Assembly (NCBI RefSeq): GCF_963576675.1
Contig: NC_088915.1
Span: forward strand, 84,143,501-84,207,500
DNA length: 64,000 nt
Direction of reading: 5' to 3'
DNA from: Euphorbia lathyris
Lineage: Eukaryota > Streptophyta > Magnoliopsida > Malpighiales > Euphorbiaceae
A program made the translations under genes and the position numbers. The notes under the pieces are model-generated. The model made no database searches. It was not told the origin of the DNA and saw only the letters and a program-made list of their open reading frames with translations. Shown one piece after another: positions 1 to 13,206 of this stretch (positions within the stretch are counted from its first letter, which is position 1; each line of letters starts with the position of its first letter).

Positions 1-987
1 TAAAGGTTAATTGAGTGAAAAGAAGGAAATAAATCACAAAGAAGGGAGTTTAACTTGCTTATTTAAAATAAAGTTTTTCTAGATATTTATAAAGTGTAAA
101 TAAAAGGCTTTTTACCATTTCAAACCGTTTCCTAAACGTCATGTTTTAAAACCTTAACTCGTTCCAATGGCGGATTAAGCGAACCTTGTAATTAAAATTG
201 TTTTCATTGTAAATAATGGAGTTTTGAATCATTTTCCTAACTAAATGGTTTTGTACAAAAATAAATGGACTTGTATGCTTAATCACGTTTTTTGGTTAAA
301 ACTTTTTGTTCAACGTTTTCACACGCTCGAGTCGTTCCAACGGTGATTCGAGTGAACATCATGTAAATTAACGGGGTTTTGAAACGTACTTAAATCGTTC
401 CAATGGTGATTAAGGTACGAACCATGTAAATAAACTCGTTTTTGGGGAGTGAGATTAATGTAGATTTAATGTATAAAAGAAAGCATAACTCACGTGGTAA
501 ATAAACTAATTCTTCCTTCTATCTCCCTCTTTCTTCCATATACTCTAAGTTCATGTAAATGGGTGATTCTTTACTAATATGGCTTTCAATAATATATGCT
601 CAAAACGGTTTCCAAAACGAGAAAGAAAAGGTTTCAAATGAATTTTAAACTTAAAGAAATATGTGATTAGTCCGTTAGCGCCTAACATGCTAAGTAGGAG
701 GCCGGTGGTTCATAACCGGGCGATGTCGTGGTGCCTAGTAGCCTTTCTCTGGAAAGGAGCTAGCCTTCTCGGCTTGTACCTAAGTTTCCCGAACCCTCAC
801 CGGTCTCCCGCAAGGGATCGGTGTTCATTTCCCATTCGTGGGTGGCGACTCTTCCATACTCCGAGCTCCGGCCCTGCCGAGCAACTTGATTCCGCGATTG
901 GTAGCTTTTGGCGCCAATCACAGCATCTGTCGTCAACGGTGTCCACCCCCCAGTCCGCCCGGGCGAGGCCGCGACACGGCACCTACA
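1..987 (+). repeat. 5' LTR of element A (3' part only)
   Basis: Position 1 aligns with 23750 inside the complete 3' LTR, and the match runs to the shared end CTACA at 987. About 24 substitutions and one 5-bp indel separate the two. The promoter-bearing U3 part lies beyond the left window edge. The 128-aa and 120-aa ORFs here are not conserved as proteins and are read as chance. Confidence 0.92.
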
Positions 988-989
988 AG

Positions 990-1008
990 TGGCGACTCTG
1001 CTGGGGAA
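990..1008 (+). promoter_or_regulatory. Primer-binding site of element A
   Basis: The sequence TGGCGACTCTGCTGGGGAA starts three bases after the LTR end. Its complement ends in ...CGCCA, as expected for the 3' CCA end of a tRNA. From memory, PBSs of this wording are typical of the plant Tat/Ogre lineage, usually assigned to tRNA-Arg. The isoacceptor cannot be confirmed here. Confidence 0.8.
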
Positions 1009-3089
1009 GCGAGAAATTTGATTCCGAAAGGCGTGTATTAAGCCCATAACGGGGACGGATCGTATTATTTCTTTTCGTATGCATTCATAAGCATTATTGC
1101 AAACCTTTTGGGTAATTTCCACGAAACCTCTATTGAGAGTCCATTCGTCGCTCGAAAGAGGCTAGTGTAAGTTCCCCCTTGCAGTAAGGCGCTAAAGGGT
1201 CCCCATCCATTCGCTAGGGGCGAATTTGTGCGGTCCTGTGAGGTCCCGCGATCAGCCGTGTCAGCATATAGTAGCCTTAGAAGTTGCCATAGGCTTACCC
1301 GTTACTATTTTTGATGTGATGAATGAATCAATTCGTGTTTTCAAATTGCCATGATACGTGTCTAATCCTAAAATATGTAAAGAAAATGAAACGATACGTT
1401 AATATATACTCTTAAACCGATATATAAACTACCCCAAAACACCGAAACGATTTGAACTAAAGACGACTTAGTCATCTCGTATGAATGAACTTGTGCGACC
1501 CGCCTGGTCCCTTTCCGCGTCCCGAAGAAGGCACATGTTCAGGAAATACGTTGTGACGTAAGCACGTATTAGTACAAGTCGGTTTGGTATTAAGGATAAT
1601 TACATCTCGATTCAAAAGACTATATTAATGATAGCCGTTATCCACATTCTTTAAATACGTTGGGATAAAACGAGATTATGACAAAACGAAAACGAAGAAT
1701 ATTTCTGTTTTGAACGAACCCGTTGTAACATAAAGAGTTTCGTGAACGTAGCCCGTCCCTTCCGAATAAAAAACGAGCTCTTACGTTACGCCTCACGTTG
1801 TTCTAAAGAGAAATGGACGTATCCGCAAAAGTGACTAAGAAAATAAAAATAAAATAAAATAAAAATAAAAACGACCAAAAACATTCCGTATCTACGATAT
1901 ATGTCAATCCCGAGAGTAGTTAAAGAAAATGAACCAATGTCGTTAAATACGTGCCTCGAACTGGTATATACGCCGCTTAAAAATCACGAAGCTGAATTAA
2001 GCTAAACCGCATGAATGCACCATATGGAAAAGACTGTGCGTTTGACTAATGGCTCGATCATTTCGACCGTTACCAAAACTACAAGAAATATGGCCCGACC
2101 TGCATGTTTGCTTAACTCGTGCCTAAATGGAAAAAAAACGGTAATATTCCTGCTTCGAATAAGCATGCGATTAAACGAAACGTTGACTTTCTATAACCAC
2201 GCTAGGATGTTATATCCAGTAAATCGGAAGAAATAAAGAATTGTTACTAGCCGAAAGATTGACGTGCGCTCGAATAGGACTCACTGTCTTTTCACGTAGC
2301 CAAAACGAGCAAGCGGATTTTTGACGCTAGAAACAAACACGTTACGCGATGAGTCTGTTCCCTTAAAAAAAATCCAAAAGTGATATCATCACTAAACAAA
2401 CACGGGGTTACGTCTCTCGATAGATCCAAAAGATCCCGTCATAATCCAAAAATCGAGATACGAACCCACGTGAATAAAAGGGGAACGAATCATTGTCAAT
2501 AACGAATGATTGAACCAAAAGAATAACTCGTACCACGTCTAAATCCGAGATGCGCTCAAAGGGTGTCAAAACCCGAACTAATGCGTCTCACGAAATAACA
2601 AAAGACGAGTTATTCAAAAGGACAATCCAATTTGGTTGATATCTTAGTCACTGAACGCTGATGCGTTAAAACGAATTGTATTATTTGATGAATGATTTAT
2701 TTTTCCGCAATAATCGATGGCATTACGCGTCCTCTGGACCACGATGTGAGCCCATACCAAAATCCTAGGAAAGAGACTTGGACCAACGAGTGTGTGGAGG
2801 AATAAGGATGGAAGAGAGATGATGTGATGATTGTGATTGTTATCTAACGTTTTCTTTCTCTTATTGCGATCTAATTACGCGTTATGTACGATTTTCGCTA
2901 ACTAGTTTGTTCGTATAGATTTATATCTTGTTGTACATCAGTCGAGTCAGATTTAAGTTATAATGCATTCTATGCTTAACGAATCATTGCAATTATACCA
3001 TAGAGAGCGTTGCATGCTAACTAAATTGCGTGCAGCCATTCTAGGTTTCGTAGACTTAGGACGTGTTTATTAGGAATGTGAGAAAGAGT
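1009..3089 (+). other. Element A leader, first part: non-coding
   Basis: About 2.1 kb after the PBS without a credible gene; the longest plus-strand ORF is 73 codons. It is mixed in composition, with words such as CGTTACG and ACGTATC scattered through it and an A-rich stretch near 1845-1875. I see no domain, RNA gene or ordered repeat. Confidence 0.6.
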
Positions 3090-3501
3090 CGACCCAGCGT
3101 CGTATGTCCATCAGGAGGCATACCAGTTATGTCGTGACGTATCCCATACGTCTTTGCCTTGTCGTACCTATGTGTTGGGACGCATTCTATGCGTCCTTGG
3201 CACGTCTCGTGCGTCTTCACCGTGTCGTTTGTATGCTAGCTAGGAGGCATGTCCATAATGTCGTGACGTATCCTATGCGTCTTTGCCTTAGCATGCTTTG
3301 CGTATGGTAGCGTACCTCGTACATTTCTCTAGTATCCTAGGCAATAGTCAGAAGGTACGACCCTTATGTCATGGCGTATCACCTACACCTTTGCTTTGTC
3401 ATACCCCGTATGTCACGGCATATCCAATATGTCTTTACCCTGTCAAGAGGTGCATTGTTCTCCCAGGATGTATCCCCGATGTCCTTGCCTGGTCATGTCA
3501 T
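3090..3501 (+). repeat. Leader dyad array of element A, left segment
   Basis: Degenerate tandem array of 17-bp quasi-palindromes with 7-bp arms and a 3-bp centre. Clear examples start at 3117, 3136, 3179, 3199, 3246, 3265, 3398 and 3417. GACGTATCCCATACGTC at 3136 and GACGCATTCTATGCGTC at 3179 have perfect arms. Most occur as pairs whose starts are 19 bp apart (3117/3136, 3246/3265, 3398/3417). Insertion of element B cuts the array at 3501; it resumes at 13207. Small ORFs here are chance readings. Confidence 0.75.
3497..3501 (+). repeat. Left target-site duplication of element B (imperfect)
   Basis: GTCAT directly precedes the left LTR. The five bases after the right LTR (13207-13211) are GTCGT, one transition different, as expected for a slightly aged 5-bp copia target duplication. 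Confidence 0.55.
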
Positions 3502-5584
3502 TGTTGGAAATTAGGCTAAGGTATAACATCGGAAATATAAAATTTTTAACCTATTTCCATTTAACCACAAGATCCGTTAACCGTTATTTCATATAAAGAG
3601 GGATAAGAAGAATTACCTCTTGATGATCAATCTACCGTTGTTAATGAAGTGCCCACAACTTCAAAAGAGATAGAAACTGTCTACCAATCTTTCCCTATCC
3701 GAAACAGACCTTCTAGACCTCCGAACGATAATCCCTTCGGTTGAAACGTGGAAGAATATGTCTAGAAGCTCCTGTCCAAAAATCGCGACGATCCGACGGT
3801 TCAATCTCCGGGAATCCGCGAAATCGTGAACTGACCTGATGTAGGATTAGTAAAACGAATTTCTCCCTTTTGTTTGTTTTTCTTCTTCGAGTTCCCAAAC
3901 ACGAAATAAAACACGGGAAGATTAATTTAGTATCAACCGTTGAATAGCAACCAAAGTAGATTGCCTCTAACTAATCAACACAAGATCAAGGATAAAAGAA
4001 ATAGATGAAAATCAATTGATCAAACGAAGCCGTAGAGAAATCTCGTCCTCGAACTAGGGGTGTCGAATTTTCTCTCTCTTGGACTAGGTGAATTTAGAAA
4101 ATCACAAGTAGGGTATGGCTTGCTTGGATTTCGAAAATCTCAAGGGAAGGGGTATTTATAATCTCTTGTATCTAATCCCTAGTTAGATAGAATTAGGTTA
4201 CTGAATAGGAATTCCATTCGGAATAGAATTCCTAATTATTATCTCACTATATATCTAATATATTAAGGATAATAATAATAACCTCATTGGATAATAATAG
4301 GAGTATATTAATCTAATTAAAACTCCTAACTTAATTATCTCTTAATTAATTTAATTCATATTCCTAATCTAATTAGGATTAACAAAATCAAATTAATTAT
4401 TCATGTATATCACTACATGAATTTCGACCCCCTTATGTCCATGGGCCTTATTGGGCTCAATTGGGCTTCTATCAATTAATTAACATCTATCTCTCTTTTA
4501 GGTTCCAAGTCTTATGTGTGATCCATTAGGTTCTTATTACTTCTAGCCGTATGCAACGTTATTAAATTAATTTTTAAAGAATTATATTTAATCTTTGCAT
4601 AACGGAATGATGTACAGAGTATGTGATTAGCAAGTCCGTAATCATTCCCCCAGAGCTATAAGAAGACAGGTTGATTCTGTCGTTAACCTTTCCATATTAG
4701 TTACAGTATAATTCGATCATTTATCAACTACATCCTTGAACTGAATCTTATGACTATGGGTGATGTCAAGTCACATATAGCGAGACGTTCATTTTACTTG
4801 TACAGGTCGAGTTAACTCAAAAAGATAGGTTAAGTGAAATTTGTATTTCTTACTCTTAAGCTATCACCTTGCAAGGATTTAGAGTCGAGTCTTCCACAAG
4901 CGATCCATGGATGTATCTCCCATTTATCGGGAGTGATAAATGCTCAATCCAATATATAACGACTCCGCAATTACTTCCTGTGATACCCAACGTCTACTGT
5001 TCATACCCTAGAGTCATCTCTGTTAAGGATCGTGTTACACCAGAGTCAAAGCATCACATTCCGTAATCCAGAATACCAATTAATATTCCTTTGAGTCTGA
5101 GGATCAGTTATACCTATTAATACCAATGAGATGAACAGGTGATAAGGATGAATCTACCCATCCTGTTATCTCAAATCGGATCCCCAATCCTAATGAACAA
5201 CGTTTCATCGGATCTATGTAACTGTCCAGATATCTGTATATATGAAGCTTGTGAGATCAGCTTTCTATCGGATAGGAGACATTGTTACATACAAGTCTCA
5301 ACAGTGATATGTCAATCCCAAACATATCACTTGACTTGGGGTGGTTTTAAGTTTATCAGTTTACTATAAAGTTTTGTCTCACTTCATGCTTGTATGAACA
5401 CTTTATAATCACTTTAAATAAACTTACGGATTTCCTTTTATTAGACTTTATTTAGTGCTTAAAAGGGATTGCCTTTATATAGTTATAAAACATATATCTC
5501 ATTAAACAAATGATATAAAGAACAATTCATTTAAATTAAGTTTGTATCCTAGAACAATTGTCTATAGGACACTAAACCCCAACA
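3502..5584 (-). repeat. 3' LTR of element B
   Basis: Pairs base for base with 11119-13206 apart from scattered substitutions. It is the 3' LTR because gag-pol reads on the minus strand and the purine tract adjoins it at 5585. A minus-strand TATAAATA lies at 4153-4160. Confidence 0.93.
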
Positions 5585-5597
5585 TACTCCCACTTGA
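5585..5597 (-). promoter_or_regulatory. Polypurine tract of element B
   Basis: On the minus strand this reads CAAGTGGGAGTA directly before the 3' LTR, the usual position and composition of the plus-strand primer of a copia element. Confidence 0.75.
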
Positions 5598-5598
5598 A

Positions 5599-7208
5599 CT
5601 AAAGCCAATTGTTTCTAAAACTTATTCCAGTAGAAGTTAAATGACGATCATGTATTCTCTGGGTTAAAGGCTTTGTCAACGGATCTGCAACGTTGTCCTC
5701 TGTAGGTACTCTTTCTATTCTCACATCTCCTCTAGCCACAATCTCTCTAATGATGTGGTATCGCTTAAGGTAATGGTTGGATGCATTATGAGACCGTGGT
5801 TCCTTTGCTTGCGCAATGGCTCCATTGTTATCACAGTACAGTGTAATGGGATTGACAATGTCAAGCACCACACCTAGTCTGTAATGAACTTTCTAATCCA
5901 AACCGCTTTCTTTGCTGCTTCCGTAGCTGTGATATACTCTGACTCGGTCATAGAGAAAGCTACGCTTCCCTGCTTGGAACTCTTCCAACTGACCGCTCCC
6001 CCATTCAAGATAAACAAGTATCCTGATTGGGATTTATAATCATTCTCATCTGTGAGATGACTTGCGTCTGAAAATCCTTCTATTTTCAGATCACCTTCTC
6101 CGTACACTAGGAACATATCTTTAGTTCTTCTCAAGTACTTAAGAATGTTCTTGATGGCAATCCAATGCTCGTCTCCCGGATTCCCTTCGTAACGATTCGT
6201 TACAGATAACGTGAACGCTATGTCAGGTCTAGTGCATAGCATAGCATACATAATCGAACTGATTGCGCTGGCATACGGGACTACAGCCATACGCCGTTTA
6301 TCATCATCGGTTTTAGGACATTGATGATTGTTTAACTTTACTCCATGTAACATGGGTAAGTTACCTCGTTTCGATTCAAGCATGCTAAACAGATTTAGCA
6401 CCTTTTCAATGTATGTAGCCTGTGAAAGACCAAGCAGTCTTCTCGATCTATCTCTATAGATCTTTATACCAAGTATATAAGCTGCTTCACCAAGGTCTTT
6501 CATTGAGAAGTTACCAGATAACCATACTTTCACTGACTGTAAGAGAGCAATGTCATTTCCCATTAATAATATATCGTCCACATATAGTATGAGAAATGCT
6601 ATAGAGCTCCCACTTGCTTTCTTATAAATGCAAGCTTCTTCGCAATTTTGTTCAAAACCAAATTGTTTTATGGTTTCGTCAAAACGCTTATTCCAGCTTC
6701 TAGATGCTTGCTTGAGTCCATAAATGGATCTCTGAAGTTTGCAAACTTTATTTGCATCCTTCGATATGAAACCTTCAGGTTGAATCATATATACATCCTC
6801 AAGCAGGTTTCCGTTTAGGAAAGCTGTTTTCACATCCATTTTCCAAATCTCATAATCGTAGTGAGCGGCAATTGCAAGCATGATTCTGATTGATTTGGAC
6901 ATAGCCACAGGAGAGAAAGTTTCGTCATAATCAATTCCTTGCTTATGACGACATCCTTTCGCTACTAACCTAGCTTTGTAGGTGCTAACCTTTCCATCCA
7001 TGTCTGTCTTCTTTTTGAAGATCCACCTGCACCTAATGGGTATTATCCCTTCGGGTGGATCAACCAAAGTCCACACTTGGTTAGTATACATGGAATCCAT
7101 TTCAGAATCCATGGCCTCAAGCCATGCTTTAGAATCTGGACTAGTAAGAGCCTCTTCATAGTTTTCGGGTTCGTCGTCTAACACAGGAACCTCATTATCA
7201 TCTCCCAC
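5599..7208 (-). pseudogene. Element B pol, C-terminal half: reverse transcriptase and RNase H
   Basis: Copies element RNA into DNA and removes the RNA strand in virus-like particles. The main ORF (7208 down to 5874, 444 aa) begins in the inter-domain linker. It contains copia RT (RVT_2) motifs including DVKTAFLNG and the catalytic YVDDILL (near 6571-6584), then RNase H wording ending in TESEYITATEAA. A frame break near 5872 moves the last 90 aa, with the conserved CDNNGAIAQA and DPLTKPL motifs, into another frame (5871-5599). A second break near 7208 separates this half from the integrase side. All expected RT and RNase H landmarks are present, so decay is recent. Confidence 0.9.
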
Positions 7209-7543
7209 TAGAAAACCATATCTAACTGGGAGTCACGAACTCTTTGTGATCTACGAATAGGTGGCACTGAAGTCTCATCTAATGGGACTCCTTCGGGTAC
7301 CTCAACCGCCTCTGTTGTTTCAGTCGGTGTTTCTTCTTCTTGAACTTCGTCAAGTTCAATCATGCTTTCCTTTTGTGTTTCTTCGAGAAACTCTTTCTCT
7401 AAGAAGGTTGCGTGCTTGGATACGATTACTTTCTGATCATCTGGATGATAGAAGTAATATCCCATAGTTTCCTTAGGGTATCCAATGAAGAAACATTTAT
7501 CAGATTTCGAAATCTTGTTTGTCGGACGCAATGCGTTTGACAA
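7208..7543 (-). pseudogene. Element B integrase C-terminus and linker
   Basis: A 111-aa frame joining the integrase to the RT. It holds the KSDKCFFIGYPKETMGYY block found after the copia integrase core, then an acidic, low-complexity linker ending in RRSQRVRDS. It is separated by a frameshift near 7540 from the upstream 689-aa ORF and by another at about 7208 from the RT frame. Together with its neighbours this is one broken polyprotein, not a separate gene. Confidence 0.85.
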
Positions 7544-9512
7544 AGGCTGAACAACCCCATACTCTCATAAATGAAAACACGGGTTTCCTACCAACGAACA
7601 ATTCATATGGTGTGGAACTAGCGGATTTAGTTGGTACTCGATTTAGGGTGAAGATGGCAGTTTCTAAGGCATAGCCCCAGAACGTCTTTGGAAGTAAGGC
7701 CATGCTCATCATGGATCGTACCATATCTAATAGGGTACGGTTTCTCCTCTCGGACACACCATTGTGTTGTGGTGTATAGGGAGGTGTCCATTGTGAGCAT
7801 ATCCCACATTCAGTTAGATAATTCAGAAAATCATCTGAAAGATATTCGCCACCTCGATCAGATCGAAACGTCTTTATTTTCTTTCCTAATTGATTTTCTA
7901 CTTCATTCTTGAAGCATTTGAATTTCTCAAAAGCTTCTGACTTGTGCTTCATCAAGTAGATGTAACCATATCGGGTATGGTCATCTATGAAGCTTATGAA
8001 GAATCTGAATCCTCCTCTTGCTTGGACTGACATAGGACCACATACATCTGAATGAATGAGTCCTAGAGTGTCTGATACATGCTCACCTTTATTGCTAAAG
8101 GGTGTCTTTGTCATTTTACCTTTTAAACATGATTCGCATGTTTCCAATGATTCGGGATCGATTGGATCTATAAGCCCATCTGAATGTAGCTTTAGCATGC
8201 GTCTCTTGTTTATATGGCCTAAACGATAATGCCACAAGTAAGTTGAATTATCTAGCTTATGTCTTTTGGTATCAATTGCATAAGAAAGAATTTTGTTATC
8301 TAACACATAAATCCCATTTTGTGAAATTCCTGAAAAATAAAAGATCGAATCTTTATAAAAATTGCAACTCTTGTCTTTTATTGAAATATGAAAATCGTCG
8401 TCAACAAGACGGCTAATAGAAATAATGTTGCGAGACATTTGAGGAACGTATAAATAATTCCTTAATTCTATTACAAGCCCAGAGGGCAAATTTAAAACAT
8501 AATCTCCAATTGCGAGGGCGGCAACTCTTGCTCCATTTCCTACTCGCAAGCTTATGCTTTCTTTCTTTAGTTCCCTAGTCTGATTTAGCTCCTGCATATT
8601 TGTACAAATATGAGATCCACATCCGGTATCTAATACCCAAGATTCAGACAGTGAAACTGTATTTATTTCAATATAAAACATACCAGATGTTGAAGCACCG
8701 CCATTTCCCTTCTTAAGGGAGGCTAGGTACTCCTTGCAGTTCCTCTTCCAATGCCCGTCTTTACCACAGAAGTGGCACTCTCCTTTGGGCTTCTTCACTT
8801 CCTTTCCTTTAGCTTTGTAGGGCACGGCTTTCTTACCTTTCTTGGGATAATTAGGATTGGGATAGCTCCATTTCCTTTTCTTTGATCCTTCAATGACAAG
8901 AGCCGGTATGGCTTTGTCTTTCTTCATATTGGGCTCAACTGACTTGAGCATATTTGCAAGCTCTTCAAGAGAGGTTTGCAAGTCATTCATCTGATAGTTC
9001 ATAATGAACTGTGAATAACTTTCTGGGAGGGATTGAAGAATTAAGTCTATACTTAATTCGTTATCCATCGCAAATCCAATACTAGAAAGTTTGGTAATGT
9101 AGCCAATCATCTTGACACAATGTGTCATGACAGATGTGCCCTCTTGCATCCTACTACGATATAGCAACTTGGATATCTCGTAGCGTTCGCACCTGGTTTG
9201 TTTCCCAAACAATTCCTTTAGGTGCATGATGATGGAATAGGCATCCATTTCCTCATGTTGCCTTTGTAATTCCGGTATCATCGATGCAAGTATGATGCAT
9301 CCGGCATGATCATCATCAGCCTTATGCTTCTGGTAAGCATCAATTTCCTCAATGGGAGCATCATCAGCAGGGAGAGGGGGTATCGATGTATCAAGTACAT
9401 ACCCTATTTTATCGAACTTCAAAACAATGTTGAGGTTACGAAACCAGTCGGTGAAGTTTGAACCATTCAATTTGTTATCGGTAAGAATGTTTTGCAGATT
9501 GGTTTTAGTCAT
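7500..9512 (-). pseudogene. Element B gag, protease and integrase
   Basis: Start chosen at 9512 (protein starting MTKTNLQ) because copia Gag homology begins there; the 19 upstream codons look like untranslated sequence. Order seen: a Gag domain of the UBN2 type over residues ~1-200; zinc knuckle CHFCGKDGHWKRNC near residues 246-259; aspartic protease motif LDTGCGSH near 294; the pre-integrase LWHYRLGH block near 434; an integrase core with aspartates in HSDVCGP and RSDRGGEY and a glutamate in HNGVSERRNRT near 590. The frame ends after KRIASDKQDFEI, where a frameshift cuts off the integrase tail. Gag packages element RNA, protease matures the polyprotein, and integrase inserts the cDNA. Confidence 0.92.
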
Positions 9513-11103
9513 GATTATAAGAGTGGGTTTAATTAAACCTGAGAGTGAGAAAGAGTAAACATATGTCATTCATTTGCTTAAAGTATATCAATCTAAAATT
9601 ATAGGCCTTTTAGTTTATTTTAGATTGCTCCCACTATTTTGCCAAATTAATAGCCCTCCATATTAATTCGAAGAATTTCACAAATCCTTTAGTGAGTCAG
9701 GATCCTAACTCCTGAGATTTCGCCTTGAGTTTACTCAACAAGTTAGTCTCATTCATTAGGTAGATTCATGTAATCAATCACATCTTTAATGTGATTCCTA
9801 GGTTATTGGGTTACTAACCACATTAGTAACTAATATGCTATTCATATTAATCCCAACCGTCTTGCCCATTAGTTTATGACAACATGAGTTTACTCATCCA
9901 ATTATCATAATCTAATTTAAGTATTACCCCATATTCATGAAAAATGATTTTCGATAATTCAGGTGTTACCGAAAGGACCCCGAGCTTGAGTTTACTCAAC
10001 AACCCAAAGGCCCTCAGCACTGCCGGCTGAATTATAATATTAGGGAGGGGCAGCCGATTTTAATAACTTGTTTATTTACTTAACTTTTTAATGAGGGATT
10101 TTATTTTAGGTCTCATAATCTAACTTAGTCTTGATTTGCTTTAGCATACATCAGACACATACATTGGCGTTATGGACATATCATCTAAATTATTCCATCG
10201 AGCCAGAGACGGAATAAAAGGGCAAACCTAAGGAAATACTAACTATTACATATTTCTCTTTAGGTCCTCCGTCTTCTCCATGGCGCCTTGAAATTACATA
10301 TTAATTTCTATACTACTAAAGAAAACTTCAATTGAATTGAAGGGAATCAGATGAGAGGAGAAATTACAATAGATAGTAGAAAGGCAGGACTCGCAGGCCC
10401 TATTTCAAAAATACCAAAAGACTAAAGAGGGTCCAAATATGTCCATAACTCCAAACATGCATAGACTCAATTAAATAAATTTAATTGGTTGATTACATAA
10501 CTATCTTATGTAATATTTATGTTAATCACATTAACTTATCAATTAACTTTCATCCAATTTTACTTCTAATAGTTTTCGTATCTTTTATATTAATCTTTAG
10601 ATTAATATAACTATACAAAACTTTAATTATGCACGTCCCAATTATTTTGATTTTAATTCATTTAACATTTTGATTTACAAATTGGTAAAACAAACTTTTA
10701 AACAAATTTTCATTGGATAATCAAAACAGAAAACTATCAATTTCTGAAACATATATATTTAAATATAAAAACGATTTTAAATATATATATCAGTTCTAAA
10801 ACGGTTTTAAAATGATTTTCAGAAAATAGGAAAAACTACTATAGATTTCCGTTTTATCTTTAGAATTAATAAAACTGATTTTATCAATCTAACTATAAAA
10901 CTAATAGATTTTGTTATAATGATTATCAACCAAAATAATTAGGAACATACGCATAATCTGTTTTAATTAACAATTAATTAAAACTTATTTATCTTTAGAA
11001 TTAATTAATCAAAACAATTTGTTAATTAATCCTAACTATAAATATTCATTCAATCCTATTGAAAACTTCTAAATTTTCATATATGAAATAACGGATTTAA
11101 CGA
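9513..11103 (-). other. Element B untranslated leader
   Basis: About 1.6 kb between PBS and gag start, read on the minus strand. It is AT-rich, with several T/A runs and no credible ORF. I see no ordered repeat. A leader of this length is long but not unheard of in plant copia elements. Confidence 0.7.
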
Positions 11104-11117
11104 TGGCTCTGATACCA
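11104..11117 (-). promoter_or_regulatory. Primer-binding site of element B (initiator Met tRNA)
   Basis: The minus strand reads TGGTATCAGAGCCA two bases inside the 5' LTR, the classic plant copia PBS complementary to the 3' end of initiator methionine tRNA. Confidence 0.95.
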
Positions 11118-11118
11118 C

Positions 11119-13206
11119 TGTTGGAAATTAGGCTAAGGTATAGCAGCGGAAATATAAAAATTTTAACCTATTTCCATTTAACCACAAGATCCGTTAACCG
11201 TTATTTCATATAAAGAGGGATAAGAAGAATTACCTCTTGATGATCAATCTACCATTGTTAATGAAGTGCCCACAACTTCAAAAGAGATAGAAACTGTCTA
11301 CCAATCTGCCCTTATCCGAAACAGACCTTCCAGACCTCCGAACGACAATCCCTTCGGTTGAAACGTGGAAGAATATGTCTAGAAGCTCTTGTCCAAAAAT
11401 CGCGACGATCCGACGGTTCAATCTCCGGGAATCCGCGAAATCGTGAACTGACCTGATGTAGGATTAGTAAAACGAATTTCTCCCTTTTGTTTGTTTTTCT
11501 TCTTCGAGTTCCCAAACACGAAATAAAACACGGGAAGATTAATTTAGTATCAACCGTTGAATAGCAACCAAAGTAGATTGCCTCTAACTAATCAACACAA
11601 GATCAAGGATAAAAGAAATAGATGAAAATCAATTGATCAAATCAAACGAAGCCGTAGAGAAATCTCGTCCTCGAACTAGGGGTGTCGAATTTTCTCTCTC
11701 TTGGACTAGGTGAATTTCGAAAATCACAAGTAGGGTATGGCTTGCTTGGATTTCGAAAATCTCAAGGGAAGGGGTATTTATAATCTCTTGTATCTAATCC
11801 CTAGTTAGATAGAATTAGGTTACTGAATAGGAATTCCATTCGGAATAGAATTCCTAATTATTATCTCACTATATATCTAATATATTAAGGATAATAATAA
11901 TAACCTCATTGGATAATAATAGGAGTATATTAATCTAATTAAAACTCCTAACTTAATTATCTCTTAATTAATTTAATTCATATTCCTAATCTAATTAGGA
12001 TTAACAAAATCAAATTAATTATTCATGTATATCACTATATGAATTTCGACCCCCTTATGTCCATGGGCCTTATTGGGCTCAATTGGGCTTCTATCAATTA
12101 ATTAACATCTATCTCTCTTTTAGGTTCCAAGTCTTATGTGTGATCCATTAGGTTCTTATTGCTTCTAGCCGTATGCAACGTTATTAAATTAATTTTCAAA
12201 GAATTATATTTAATCTTTGCATAACGGAATGATGTACAGAGTATGTGATTAGCAAGTCCGTAATCATTCCCCCAGAGCTATAAGAAGACAGGTTGATTCT
12301 GTCGTTAACCTTTCCGTATTAGTTACAGTATAATTCGATCCTTTATCAACTACATCCTTGAACTGAATCTTATGACTATGGGTGATGTCAAGTCACATAT
12401 AGCGAGACGTTCGTTTTACTTGTACAGGCCGAGTTAACTCAAAAAGATAGGTTAAGTGAAATCTGTATTTCTTACTCTTAAGCTATCACTTTGCAAGGAT
12501 TTAGAGTCGAGTCTTCCACAAGCGATCCATGGATGTATCTCCCATTTATCGGGAGTGATAAATGCTCAATCCAATATATAACGACTCCGCAATTACTTCC
12601 TATGATACCCAACGTCTACTGTTCACACCCCAGAGTCATCTCTGTTAAGGATCGTGTTACACCAGAGTCAAAGCATCACATTCCGTAATCCAGAATACCA
12701 ATTAATATTCCTTTGAGTCTGAGGATTAGTTATACCTATTAATACCAATGAGATGAACAGGTGACAAGGATGAATCTACCCATCCTGTTATCTCAAATCG
12801 GATCCCCAATCCTAATGAACAATGTTTCATCGGATCTATGTAACTGTCCAGATATCTGTATATATGAAGCTTGTGAGATCAGCTTTCTATCGGATAGGAG
12901 ACATTGTTACATACAAGTCTCAACAGTGATATGTCAATCCCAAACATATCACTTGACTTGGGGTGGTTTTAAGTTTATCAGTTTACTATAAAGTTTTGTC
13001 TCACTTCATGCTTGTATGAACACTTTATAATCACTTTAAATAAACTTACGTATTTCCTTTTATTAGACTTTATTTAGTGCTTAAAAGGGATTGCCTTTAT
13101 ATAGTTATAAAACATATATCTCATTAAACAAATGATATAAAGAACAATTCATTTACATTAAGTTTGTATCCTAGAACAATTGTCTATAGGACACTAAACC
13201 CCAACA
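11119..13206 (-). repeat. 5' LTR of element B
   Basis: Full LTR, TGTTGG...CCAACA. A minus-strand TATAAATA at 11775-11782 places the probable transcription start roughly 630-660 bp before the LTR end. The part from 11659 onward is also present at 50526-52073 as the left edge of the large duplication. Confidence 0.93.
11775..11782 (-). promoter_or_regulatory. TATA box in the 5' LTR of element B
   Basis: Minus-strand TATAAATA followed by CCCCTTCCC, the best core-promoter match in the LTR. It is conserved at 4153-4160 and 50642-50649. Confidence 0.55.

Larger units (their letters stand above)
3502..13206 (-). mobile_element. Element B: nested Ty1/copia LTR retrotransposon, minus strand
   Basis: Two LTRs of about 2.08 kb (3502-5584 and 11119-13206), both TGTTGG...CCAACA, enclose a minus-strand gag-pol. 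Domain order is Gag, zinc knuckle, protease, integrase, RT, RNase H, the order that defines Ty1/copia. The initiator-Met PBS lies at 11104-11117 and the PPT at 5585-5597. The LTRs look roughly 1% different by eye (one difference is a 5-bp gap near 11640), so insertion is fairly recent and later than that of element A. The coding region has at least three frame breaks, so this copy is probably not autonomous. LTR length and integrase wording suggest the Tork/Angela group, but I hold that loosely. Confidence 0.93.

Noticed and set aside
695..725. tRNA-like GGTTCATAACC phrase
   Set aside because: It resembles a T-loop, but no acceptor, D or anticodon stem can be built around it, and it lies inside an LTR.
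663..1122. 128-aa and 120-aa ORFs in the element A LTR
   Set aside because: They overlap on opposite strands. Homologous LTR positions (24436-24805 and 63330-63699) have different ends because of indels.
7261..7467. Plus-strand ORFs across element B
   Set aside because: Shadows of the minus-strand gag-pol frame.
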